A stretch of DNA of 5,915 bases, taken from NCBI GenBank assembly GCA_903913365.1, contig CAIWKW010000116.1, forward strand, positions 1 through 5,915, read 5' to 3'. The notes beneath the pieces were generated by a model. The model searched no databases and was not told the origin of the DNA. It saw only the letters and a list, made by a program, of their open reading frames with translations. Positions 1 to 4,451 of this stretch are shown here, in pieces (the first letter of the stretch is position 1; every line of letters begins with the position of its first letter). The DNA is from Candidatus Doudnabacteria bacterium. GTDB taxonomy: Bacteria; Patescibacteriota; Doudnabacteria; UBA920. A program made the translations under genes and the position numbers.

Positions 1-403
<403 letters not shown>

Positions 404-420
404 AAAGTATAATCCTTAAC

Positions 421-547
421 GTCCAGTCAAAACCGGACAGAATTATAATTCTTTTGTTGACCCTTTTTCATAAATGAAAAAAAATCTGGCGATTGTTTAT
501 TTTTGTAAAATGCAAACAATCAAAACATTTTTCTGTTATTCACAGAA
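421..547 (-). repeat. Cluster of hairpins immediately upstream of 16S
   Basis: Several inverted repeats are packed here. TTCTGT/ACAGAA lies at 531-536/542-547. GATTGTTT/AAACAATC lies at 491-498/514-521, with an inner ATTTT/AAAAT stem and a 2-nt bulge. TTTTTCA/TGAAAAA lies at 464-470/475-481. A perfect 14-bp palindrome AGAATTATAATTCT occupies 439-452, and GTCC/GGAC occupies 421-424/435-438. They could fold the pre-rRNA for processing, since rRNA leaders usually pair with the 16S trailer for RNase III cleavage; the trailer is not in the window. The 439-452 palindrome also contains a TATAAT on the minus strand, but with only a poor TGAAAA at the -35 spacing, so it is a weak promoter candidate. 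Confidence 0.5.
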
Positions 548-596
548 TATCATTGAACTCAAAAATTGAATTGACGCAAACATTGCATCTCAACCG

Positions 597-606
597 GTTT
601 AAAGAG
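597..606 (-). promoter_or_regulatory. boxA-like antitermination site, second copy
   Basis: On the minus strand this reads CTCTTTAAAC, sharing CTCTTTAA with the E. coli rrn boxA (TGCTCTTTAACAA). It lies about 195 nt before 16S, downstream of the 629-656 hairpin. In other bacteria boxA RNA binds NusB-S10 and, with NusA and NusG, makes polymerase resistant to termination across the rRNA operon. The match is shorter than that of the site at 675-687. Confidence 0.45.
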
Positions 607-628
607 TTAAGACACGATGGTTTTGTAC

Positions 629-656
629 ACATTTAATACCGGGCGGTATTAAATGT
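629..656. repeat. 12-bp perfect hairpin between the two boxA-like sites
   Basis: ACATTTAATACC (629-640) is the exact reverse complement of 645-656, separated by the 4-nt loop GGGC (GCCC in the minus transcript). On the plus strand it is followed by TTTTC, so it could end plus-strand transcription weakly. In the sense of rRNA transcription it has no T tract and more likely acts as a structural leader hairpin, in the place a boxB-type stem would occupy between boxA-like sites. Confidence 0.6.
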
Positions 657-674
657 TTTCTAATCACTATTCAG

Positions 675-687
675 CTGTTAAAGAACC
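675..687 (-). promoter_or_regulatory. boxA antitermination site of the rRNA leader
   Basis: On the minus strand this reads GGTTCTTTAACAG, matching the core CTTTAACA of the bacterial rrn boxA (TGCTCTTTAACAA). It is in the correct orientation, about 270 nt upstream of 16S and downstream of the strong promoter. By family knowledge it would recruit NusB-S10 with NusA, whose gene is also in this window. The assignment rests on sequence match and context only. Confidence 0.6.
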
Positions 688-720
688 ATTCGCTAGATAC
701 GCATTTCTGTGTTTCTTCGT

Positions 721-781
721 GGCGTCATCCTGAGCGAAGCAAAGGATCTTAAGTTTGAGATGCTTTGCTGCGTCCATGATG
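721..781. repeat. Imperfect palindromic element with CATCCTGAGCGAAGC motif
   Basis: Arms at 726-750 and 757-781 form an imperfect 25-bp inverted repeat around a 6-nt loop. The inner AGCAAAG-G-ATCT / AGAT-G-CTTTGCT part pairs at 11 of 12 positions, and the outer CATC/GATG also pairs. The core CATCCTGAGCGAAGC resembles a palindromic intergenic repeat I recognise from many unrelated bacterial genomes; that similarity is recalled, not searched. It is a non-autonomous, hairpin-forming repeat with no coding capacity, and reading through it produces a spurious FAQDD-type peptide. Confidence 0.65.
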
Positions 782-790
782 GTTGTGCCC

Positions 791-847
791 CCTTCTCTCC
801 CTATGGGAGAGATGTCGCGAGTGCAGCCGAGCGACAGAGAGGGTTCT
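791..847. repeat. Second palindromic element (TCTCTCCC/GGGAGAGA plus TGTCGC/GCGACA)
   Basis: Two adjacent stems are visible: TCTCTCCC/GGGAGAGA (794-801/805-812, loop TAT) and TGTCGC/GCGACA (813-818/831-836). A further GAGAGGG (837-843) could pair with the leading pyrimidine-rich arm and compete with the first stem. The element is G+C-rich compared with the surrounding AT-rich leader and sits directly against the preceding palindromic element, suggesting a nested or tandem insertion of dispersed repeats. Confidence 0.55.
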
Positions 848-862
848 AAAAAGTTTTGGATA

Positions 863-888
863 TCCGCCTTCGCCAAGGCTTCGGCGGA
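863..888. repeat. Third palindromic element (TCCGCC...GGCGGA)
   Basis: TCCGCC (863-868) pairs with GGCGGA (883-888), then a symmetric TTC/TTC internal loop, then GCC/GGC (872-874/877-879). This compact G+C-rich hairpin is of a type I associate with repeated intergenic elements in CPR and other genomes. No T tract follows on either strand, so a terminator role is unlikely. Confidence 0.5.
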
Positions 889-921
889 TTAACTCTCTAA
901 AATGATTGTTAAATGTGAGTT

Positions 922-949
922 AAAAAAAACACACAAGTTATCAACTTGT
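922..949 (-). terminator. Terminator-like hairpin inside the rRNA leader
   Basis: On the minus strand ACAAGTT and AACTTGT (949-943/939-933) form a 7-bp stem with a 3-nt loop. Three bases later comes a run of eight T (929-922). The geometry is that of an intrinsic terminator in the direction of rRNA transcription, but only two of seven pairs are G-C, so it is probably weak. It may act as an attenuator overridden by boxA-dependent antitermination, or be fortuitous. Confidence 0.35.
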
Positions 950-1005
950 TATGTTCAGCTCCCTTTTTGAGGGATCCCTTATAATCTACGGCGATTCACC
1001 GCATA

Positions 1006-1015
1006 CATAAGAGCA
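1006..1015 (-). promoter_or_regulatory. Possible promoter-proximal boxA-like site
   Basis: The minus strand reads TGCTCTTATG, identical to the first seven bases of the E. coli boxA (TGCTCTTTAACAA) and then diverging. It would lie about 55 nt into the leader transcript, before the terminator-like hairpin at 922-949, which is where an antitermination signal would be needed. The match is partial. Confidence 0.3.
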
Positions 1016-1077
1016 AAATTGAACTAAAAGTTTATGCCTTTTTTAATCTCCAAGATTTAATTTCTAAATCCTTAGCT

Positions 1078-1106
1078 ATTATATACGGTTTAATAAATGG
1101 TGTCAA
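1078..1106 (-). promoter_or_regulatory. Consensus sigma-70 promoter of the rRNA operon
   Basis: On the minus strand TTGACA (1106-1101) is followed by a 17-nt spacer and TATAAT (1083-1078), a perfect match to the housekeeping consensus in both hexamers and spacing. Transcription would start near 1071. Upstream of the -35 the minus strand is rich in A and T tracts (1107-1127), like an UP element. The only gene downstream on this strand is 16S, so this is read as the main rRNA promoter. The -35 lies only about 26 nt after the stop codon of the preceding gene. Confidence 0.85.
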
Positions 1107-1120
1107 GCTATTTTAATAGC
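1107..1120 (-). repeat. Small palindrome between the 1133 gene and the rRNA promoter
   Basis: GCTATT/AATAGC with a 2-nt centre forms a short dyad abutting the -35 box. In the minus direction no T tract follows, so it is at best a poor terminator for the upstream gene; that gene probably reads through into the rRNA leader. It also falls in the UP-element position of the promoter. Confidence 0.3.
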
Positions 1121-1132
1121 AATTTTTTAGGG

Positions 1133-1720
1133 TTAATTTAGCTTGGTTAATTCCCAAAATCCCGCCATATGGCTATCGCCATGAACGTCCATAGCTTCTT
1201 TTAAATCCTTGATTTTTACAATCCTCCACTTGGGTTGACTTTGCTGAGGATCTATAAGCCGAGCTGTGCCCTGGCGCGGGTAAACCCTGTCTAAAACACA
1301 AACGTGTCCGCCTTGGCCTTTTTCGTGCTTTAAAGTCGGATGATTAAAGCAGACTAAAATATCTTTATCATTTTTTACCGCGCTTACCATAAATTCCACA
1401 AAATTTTTGTCGGTAAATTTGCTTATAGGATGAAAAGAAAATTTTAAGGGGATTTTAAATTTTTTAAAAACCTTGTTTGGACTGTACTTTTTTATTTGCG
1501 TGCCATAACCGCTGCCTGGCTTCTTGCCGGTTCGCACATTCCAAAATAAATATTTATCTTTTGGCTCCACTATTAAACCTAAATGATGCCCCAAAACTTC
1601 CTGCGGCAGCAACGGAATATTGTGGCGCAACATCACCATTAAAATTGACGCCGGGGTACAACAATATTTTTCCTGAACTAAAGGGATATATCGGCTGTCT
1701 TTTGGAATAATTTCTTTCAT
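1133..1720 (-). CDS. C39/papain-like cysteine-peptidase-fold protein, cytoplasmic
   Basis: I do not recognise a named gene. The protein has the layout of C39-like/papain-like cysteine peptidases. Counting from a TTG at 1726, Q18 and C23 lie in VQEKYCCTPAS, resembling the family's Q-x(n)-CGPA motif (oxyanion Gln plus nucleophile). H141 lies in GGHVCVLDRVY and D159 in ARLIDP, giving a plausible Cys-His-Asp set in the right order. C22 beside C23 is unusual. There is no signal peptide, membrane segment or ABC-transporter fusion, so it should stay in the cytoplasm, unlike bacteriocin-processing C39 domains. The reading frame can begin at TTG 1726, but ATG at 1720 (195 residues) is preferred. There is no clear Shine-Dalgarno sequence; TTGAAA-17-TAAAAT just upstream would start transcription near 1720, implying a leaderless mRNA. 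Substrate unknown; a non-peptidase role in the same fold is possible. Confidence 0.75.
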   Translation of the reverse strand: MKEIIPKDSRYIPLVQEKYCCTPASILMVMLRHNIPLLPQEVLGHHLGLIVEPKDKYLFWNVRTGKKPGSGYGTQIKKYSPNKVFKKFKIPLKFSFHPISKFTDKNFVEFMVSAVKNDKDILVCFNHPTLKHEKGQGGHVCVLDRVYPRQGTARLIDPQQSQPKWRIVKIKDLKEAMDVHGDSHMAGFWELTKLN

Positions 1721-1726
1721 ATACAA

Positions 1727-1755
1727 ATTTTATACTTCTTTTTATTCCTTTTCAA
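1727..1755 (-). promoter_or_regulatory. Possible promoter of the C39-like gene
   Basis: On the minus strand TTGAAA (1755-1750), a 17-nt spacer and TAAAAT (1732-1727) make a reasonable sigma-70 promoter immediately after the terminator of the upstream gene. The predicted start near 1720 coincides with the ATG. The region is AT-rich, so chance matches are likely. Confidence 0.4.
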
Positions 1756-1764
1756 GACAAAATT

Positions 1765-1791
1765 AAAAGCGGCCTGTTTACATCAGGCCGC
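1765..1791 (-). terminator. Intrinsic terminator of the 82-residue gene
   Basis: GCGGCCTG (1769-1776) and CAGGCCGC (1784-1791) form an 8-bp G+C-rich stem with a 7-nt loop. On the minus strand the stem is followed by TTTTAATTTT. It lies about 30 nt after the stop codon at 1822 and separates that gene from the C39-like gene. No T tract follows on the plus strand. Confidence 0.8.
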
Positions 1792-1821
1792 CGAAAGACC
1801 GGGCGCGCAGAGCCTGCCTTT

Positions 1822-2070
1822 CTAATTGTCCAAGCCATACACATGGTTAATTCCCCGCCTTCGCGCTTTCTTGATGGCCACCAAAGCCAGCTTGTCCAAG
1901 GCTTCCTGAGGATTCAGTCCTCGCCTGTGGGACGGCGTCGTGGTGCGTGAGACAGAGAATATCCTGTTCGATGGCGGATTTACCGCTCCACCTTCATAAG
2001 TCACGAAAGCAAAGTATCCAACTTCGATTCCGCGATCAACATGATGAGCAACACTAATGGTAATAACCAT
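1822..2070 (-). CDS. Hypothetical 82-residue protein, possible half RNase H-like fold
   Basis: I do not recognise this protein. It is a real gene by its signals: AGGAGG (2081-2076) five bases before the ATG, an extended -10 promoter just upstream and a strong terminator just downstream. The predicted order is strand (VITISVAHH), strand (GYFAFVTYE), strand (RIFSVSRTT), long helix (about 53-73) and strand (HVYGL), with D12, E56 and D81 near the ends of strand 1, the helix and strand 4. That resembles the first half of the RNase H fold with its D-E-D residues, but the spacing is not exact and the protein stops right after D81-N82, so catalysis is doubtful. The RTTTPSHRRG and IKKARRRG segments are basic and could bind nucleic acid. 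The gene looks more G+C-rich than its neighbours. Function unknown. Confidence 0.72.
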   Translation of the reverse strand: MVITISVAHHVDRGIEVGYFAFVTYEGGAVNPPSNRIFSVSRTTTPSHRRGLNPQEALDKLALVAIKKARRRGINHVYGLDN

Positions 2071-2075
2071 TTAAG

Positions 2076-2081
2076 CCTCCT
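2076..2081 (-). promoter_or_regulatory. Strong Shine-Dalgarno site AGGAGG
   Basis: The minus strand carries a perfect AGGAGG five bases before the ATG at 2070. It is the only full-consensus ribosome binding site in the window; the other genes have weak or no such site. It fixes the start of the 82-residue gene and indicates that the gene is translated. Confidence 0.85.
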
Positions 2082-2091
2082 GCTGACCAGC

Positions 2092-2120
2092 ACAATACCA
2101 CCTTTTTAAAAAACAATCAA
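2092..2120 (-). promoter_or_regulatory. Promoter of the 82-residue gene (extended -10)
   Basis: The minus strand reads TTGATT (2120-2115), 17 nt, then TATTGT (2097-2092) with TGG directly before the -10, making an extended -10 element. Transcription would begin near 2085, just ahead of the Shine-Dalgarno site. It is one half of the divergent gap with the phosphoesterase gene. Confidence 0.55.
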
Positions 2121-2173
2121 CTCATTTTTGGCTTATTTACACATTGATTTTTTCAGTCCAGCTGCCAAAAAAA

Positions 2174-2202
2174 TTGCAAAAAACTTAAAAATCTGATAAA
2201 TT
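2174..2202 (+). promoter_or_regulatory. Weak promoter candidate for the phosphoesterase gene
   Basis: TTGCAA (2174-2179), a 17-nt spacer and TAAATT (2197-2202) each match four of six consensus positions. The start would fall near 2209, almost at the ATG, which conflicts with use of the AAAGG Shine-Dalgarno-like site at 2205-2208. The rest of the 2121-2212 gap is AT-rich with no other clear signal. Confidence 0.25.
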
Positions 2203-2212
2203 TAAAGGCATA

Positions 2213-3301
2213 ATGCCTAAAAAATTCATTTTCTTCCTTAGCATAGCACAAGCGATATATACCTTATTTAATTGGTCGGTTTATAAAATCGTCCTTATTT
2301 TTTTCCCATCACTCTATTCTTATAAAGTGAGTCTTTTTCTTGCTTTTGTCATATTATCCGGAACTTTTCTAATTTTTTCCGCACTAACTCAAAATCGCGA
2401 CAAACTGCTGCTTAAAATTGGTTATTTGATTGCCTCAATTTGGGCTGTGCTGATTTTTTACTTTACTCTGGCTTCGCTGCTTGCCTTTGGCGTGTCTTGG
2501 GTTTCCAGCATTAGCCTTCAAACTTTAGGCTTGTGCTCGGTAAGCATAGCGGTTCTGCTTACATTATACGGATTAATTAATGCCAGAATAATCAGGATAA
2601 CTCGGATACAAATTAAATTGCCAAACTTACCGGAATTCTGGAAAAATAAAACCGCGCTGCTGGTTTCGGATTTACATTTCGGCCAAATTTTAAAAGACGG
2701 CTACGCGCAAAGAGTTGTTAAATTAATAAACAAAAATAACCCGGATATAGTTTTTATTCCGGGGGATTTTTACGACGGGGTTCATACCGATTTTCAGGCC
2801 ACTGCCGACGAATTTAAAAGAGTAACGGCCCAATTTGGAATTTATTACTGCTCCGGCAACCATGAATTATTTGCCGGTTATAAAAAATGCGAGCAAGCCT
2901 TAACCAAAGCAGGTATTAAAGTTTTGGAGGATCAAATGGTGGAAGTGGAAGGCTTGCAAATTGCCGGTATTGCCTACAAACACGAAACCATGCTCGATTT
3001 TGCAAAAACCCTGACTAGCCTGAATTTAAACAAAAACAAACCGAGCATATTACTTAAGCATGTGCCAAAACAATTGGAAGAAGCCGAAGAAGCCGGAGTT
3101 AGCCTGCAACTTTCAGGACACACTCATTTTGGGCAAATTTGGCCGGGCAATCTTATTACCAAACGCTACTGGAAAGGCTATGCTTACGGACTGAAAAAAT
3201 ATAAGAAAATGCAAATTTTTGTCTCCAGCGGCCTTGGCACTTGGGGTCCGCCCATGAGGTTGTTTTCTAAATCGGAAATGGTAAAAATTACTTTAATCTA
3301 A
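2213..3301 (+). CDS. Membrane-anchored calcineurin-like metallophosphoesterase (YkuE/YaeI type)
   Basis: The C-terminal half (about 145-362) carries the full set of calcineurin-like phosphoesterase motifs: D153-x-H155 in VSDLHFG, G184-D185-x-x-D188 in IPGDFYD, G215-N216-H217-E218, H283 in LLKHVP, and GHTHFGQ (302-308). These ligate the two-metal centre of enzymes that hydrolyse phosphomono- or phosphodiesters; within the YkuE/YaeI-like group some members act on lipid substrates such as UDP-diacylglucosamine. The N-terminal 125 residues hold about four hydrophobic segments (roughly 5-33, 38-58, 66-95, 103-123). With an even number of crossings and a basic MPKK start, the catalytic domain would face the cytoplasm. 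AAAGG lies just before the ATG. It is the only plus-strand gene, transcribed alone and ended by the hairpin at 3301-3332. The substrate cannot be read from sequence. Confidence 0.9.
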   Translation: MPKKFIFFLSIAQAIYTLFNWSVYKIVLIFFPSLYSYKVSLFLAFVILSGTFLIFSALTQNRDKLLLKIGYLIASIWAVLIFYFTLASLLAFGVSWVSSISLQTLGLCSVSIAVLLTLYGLINARIIRITRIQIKLPNLPEFWKNKTALLVSDLHFGQILKDGYAQRVVKLINKNNPDIVFIPGDFYDGVHTDFQATADEFKRVTAQFGIYYCSGNHELFAGYKKCEQALTKAGIKVLEDQMVEVEGLQIAGIAYKHETMLDFAKTLTSLNLNKNKPSILLKHVPKQLEEAEEAGVSLQLSGHTHFGQIWPGNLITKRYWKGYAYGLKKYKKMQIFVSSGLGTWGPPMRLFSKSEMVKITLI

Positions 3302-3332
3302 AAAAGACCTTCACATTAGCGAAGGTCTTTTT
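3301..3332. terminator. Bidirectional terminator between convergent genes
   Basis: AAAAAGACCTTC (3301-3312) pairs perfectly with GAAGGTCTTTTT (3321-3332) around an 8-nt loop. The A and T tracts at the stem base supply a U-tract for both strands, so it can end the phosphoesterase transcript (plus) and the pilin transcript (minus). The last base of the phosphoesterase stop codon is the first base of the stem. Confidence 0.9.
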
Positions 3333-3348
3333 AAAAACTTAATGGGAT

Positions 3349-3816
3349 CTACTGAAATCCCGCCTGGGTTAAAGTGTGAGGTCCGCCGGAAAGGGCCCCT
3401 GTTTTATCGCCTAAACAAAAAGTTACATAATAAGCATTTGTAGCTGCTTGAGTGGTTGGATAAACATAATAGTCGTTGCTACCAGGAACTCCTACCGTAC
3501 CGCTACAAGACCCGTCTTTAGGAACAGGGGGTACAGGAAGATCTGTTATATATTTATTATTAGCAAGCATATCAGGCTGTCCCCATGTAGACAAAGAATT
3601 CATGCTTGATCCTGCTGAAATTGTAGGATAGGTATTGTAGTCGTTAAAATAAAGTTCCATGGCTTTTGCCAACTGGTTCATGTCCGCAATTCTTTTTGCA
3701 TCTCTAGATTTAGATCTGGCTCCGCTTAGGGCCACCAGGACCACAGAAGCCAAAAGGCCAATTATGGCTATGACTACCAAAAGTTCAATTAAGGTAAACC
3801 CTTTTTTATTTTTCAT
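3349..3816 (-). CDS. Type IV pilin / pseudopilin with class III signal
   Basis: The N-terminus MKNKKGFTLIELLVVIAIIG is a canonical prepilin leader: basic residues, prepilin-peptidase cleavage after G6, methylated F at mature position 1, and E11 (mature E5). The hydrophobic helix runs to about residue 31. The globular part has the SRDAKRIADMNQLAKAMELY helix extension and the NDYNTYPT turn typical of Parcubacteria pilins, and two cysteines, C104 and C134, that could form the C-terminal disulfide loop. The protein would sit in the membrane before assembly into a pilus used for attachment, motility or DNA uptake. No assembly genes (pilB, pilC, pilD, pilT) are near, so it is a single-gene unit with its own promoter. 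At 155 residues the length is normal. Only a weak AAAGA ribosome site precedes the ATG. Confidence 0.95.
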   Translation of the reverse strand: MKNKKGFTLIELLVVIAIIGLLASVVLVALSGARSKSRDAKRIADMNQLAKAMELYFNDYNTYPTISAGSSMNSLSTWGQPDMLANNKYITDLPVPPVPKDGSCSGTVGVPGSNDYYVYPTTQAATNAYYVTFCLGDKTGALSGGPHTLTQAGFQ

Positions 3817-3839
3817 AGATATCTTTAACTATTTTTTTT

Positions 3840-3869
3840 ATTATACCATAAAAAAACAAAATCATCCAA
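3840..3869 (-). promoter_or_regulatory. Extended -10 promoter of the pilin gene
   Basis: The minus strand carries TATAAT (3845-3840) preceded by TGG, an extended -10 element, with TTGGAT (3869-3864) at an 18-nt spacing as a weak -35. Transcription would start near 3833, inside or just after a run of eight A, giving a leader of about 17 nt. The -35 lies in the stem of the clpP terminator and the spacer contains that terminator's T tract. Confidence 0.75.
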
Positions 3870-3885
3870 CTATTGGATGATTTTG
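3850..3885 (-). terminator. clpP terminator overlapping the clpP stop codon
   Basis: CAAAATCATCCAA (3857-3869) pairs over 13 bp with TTGGATGATTTTG (3873-3885). On the minus strand the hairpin is followed by seven T (3856-3850). The 3-nt loop at 3870-3872 is the TAG stop codon of clpP, so the ascending arm encodes the last four and a third codons of ClpP. The pilin -35 lies in the descending arm. Confidence 0.9.
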
Positions 3886-4445
3886 TCAATTATCCCATAT
3901 TTCTTAGCCTCTTCGGCTGTCATAAAGTAATCCCTGTCCGTATCTTTTTCTATTTTATGCACAGGTTGGCCCGTATGTTTTGCCAATATTGAATTAACCT
4001 GATTCTTAATTCTCATCATTTCTCTGGCCTGAATTTCCACATCTTTTTGCTGCCCTTCAGCCCCGCCCATAACCTGATGAATTAAAACTCTGGCGTTCGG
4101 CAAAGAAAAGCGCTTGCCCTTGGCGCCGCAGGCAAGGAGAACGGCAGCAGCCGAAGCTGCCTGGCCAATGCAAATTGTGGAAACGTCCGCTTTAATGTGC
4201 TGCATTGTGTCATACAAAGCCATAGCCGAAGTCACGCTGCCACCCGGGGAATTTATATACAACTTAATGTCTTCTTTGCCGTTTTCCGCATCCAAAAACA
4301 GCAGCTGGGCAATAACTGTGTTGGCAACGGCATCATCAATCGGTTCGCCCAAAAAAATTATTCTTTCTTTGAGCAAACGGCTGTAAATATCGTAAGCCCG
4401 TTCGCCCATGCTGGATTTTTCTATCACCATTGGTACAAGTGGCAT
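3870..4445 (-). CDS. clpP: ATP-dependent Clp protease proteolytic subunit
   Basis: ClpP forms a double-heptamer chamber that degrades proteins unfolded by ClpX or a related AAA+ partner in the cytoplasm. The serine-protease triad is intact: S98 in GQAAS, H123 in LIHQ and D172 in TDRDYF, the E. coli mature numbering shifted by one. The LYINSPGGS segment (62-70) is the conserved strand-turn that shapes the substrate site, and GAKGKRFSLPNA (107-118) is also typical. The protein begins directly with MPLVPMVIE, the equivalent of mature ALVPMVIE, so there is no propeptide, and it ends at KIIQ without the usual short tail. Family-typical AASMGA is AASAAA here. No Shine-Dalgarno is visible before the ATG; the upstream 50 bases are nearly pure A/T and lie in a pair of interleaved inverted repeats. 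It may be cotranscribed with nusA, 103 nt upstream. Confidence 0.98.
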   Translation of the reverse strand: MPLVPMVIEKSSMGERAYDIYSRLLKERIIFLGEPIDDAVANTVIAQLLFLDAENGKEDIKLYINSPGGSVTSAMALYDTMQHIKADVSTICIGQAASAAAVLLACGAKGKRFSLPNARVLIHQVMGGAEGQQKDVEIQAREMMRIKNQVNSILAKHTGQPVHKIEKDTDRDYFMTAEEAKKYGIIDKIIQ

Positions 4446-4451
4446 AAAATT

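Larger units (their letters stand above)
404..1071 (-). other. Long 16S rRNA leader (5' external transcribed spacer)
   Basis: This stretch between the predicted transcription start near 1071 and the 16S 5' end holds no credible protein gene or tRNA. It would be transcribed as an rRNA leader of about 670 nt, much longer than the leader of roughly 170 nt in E. coli rrn operons. In the direction of transcription it contains: a TGCTCTTATG boxA-like site (1006-1015), a terminator-like hairpin with T8 (922-949), three palindromic repeat elements (721-888), a good boxA match (675-687), a 12-bp hairpin (629-656), a second CTCTTTAA boxA-like site (597-606), and several AT-rich hairpins next to 16S (421-521). 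The long extent follows from the promoter assignment; a weaker promoter nearer to 16S cannot be excluded. Confidence 0.6.

Noticed and set aside
667..876. 69-residue minus-strand open frame through the rRNA leader
   Set aside because: It is translated across the palindromic repeats and boxA; the peptide (ILCFAQDDA-type) is of the kind repeatedly mis-annotated from such repeats, and it lies between the rRNA promoter and 16S with no ribosome binding site.
980..985. TATAAT on the plus strand as a promoter
   Set aside because: No -35 at a suitable distance and no plus-strand gene downstream; the sequence is part of a palindromic AGGGATCCCT context.
404..1071. A tRNA gene hidden in the rRNA leader
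   Set aside because: No T-arm GTTCGAATC-like motif with a matching acceptor and anticodon stem was seen on either strand.
1477..1710. Plus-strand open frame opposite the C39-like gene
   Set aside because: It is antisense to a gene with recognisable catalytic motifs, has no ribosome site, and its translation has no domain-like pattern.
1721..1726. TTG at 1726 as the start of the C39-like gene
   Set aside because: An ATG follows two codons later, TTG has no ribosome site, and the predicted transcription start is near 1720.
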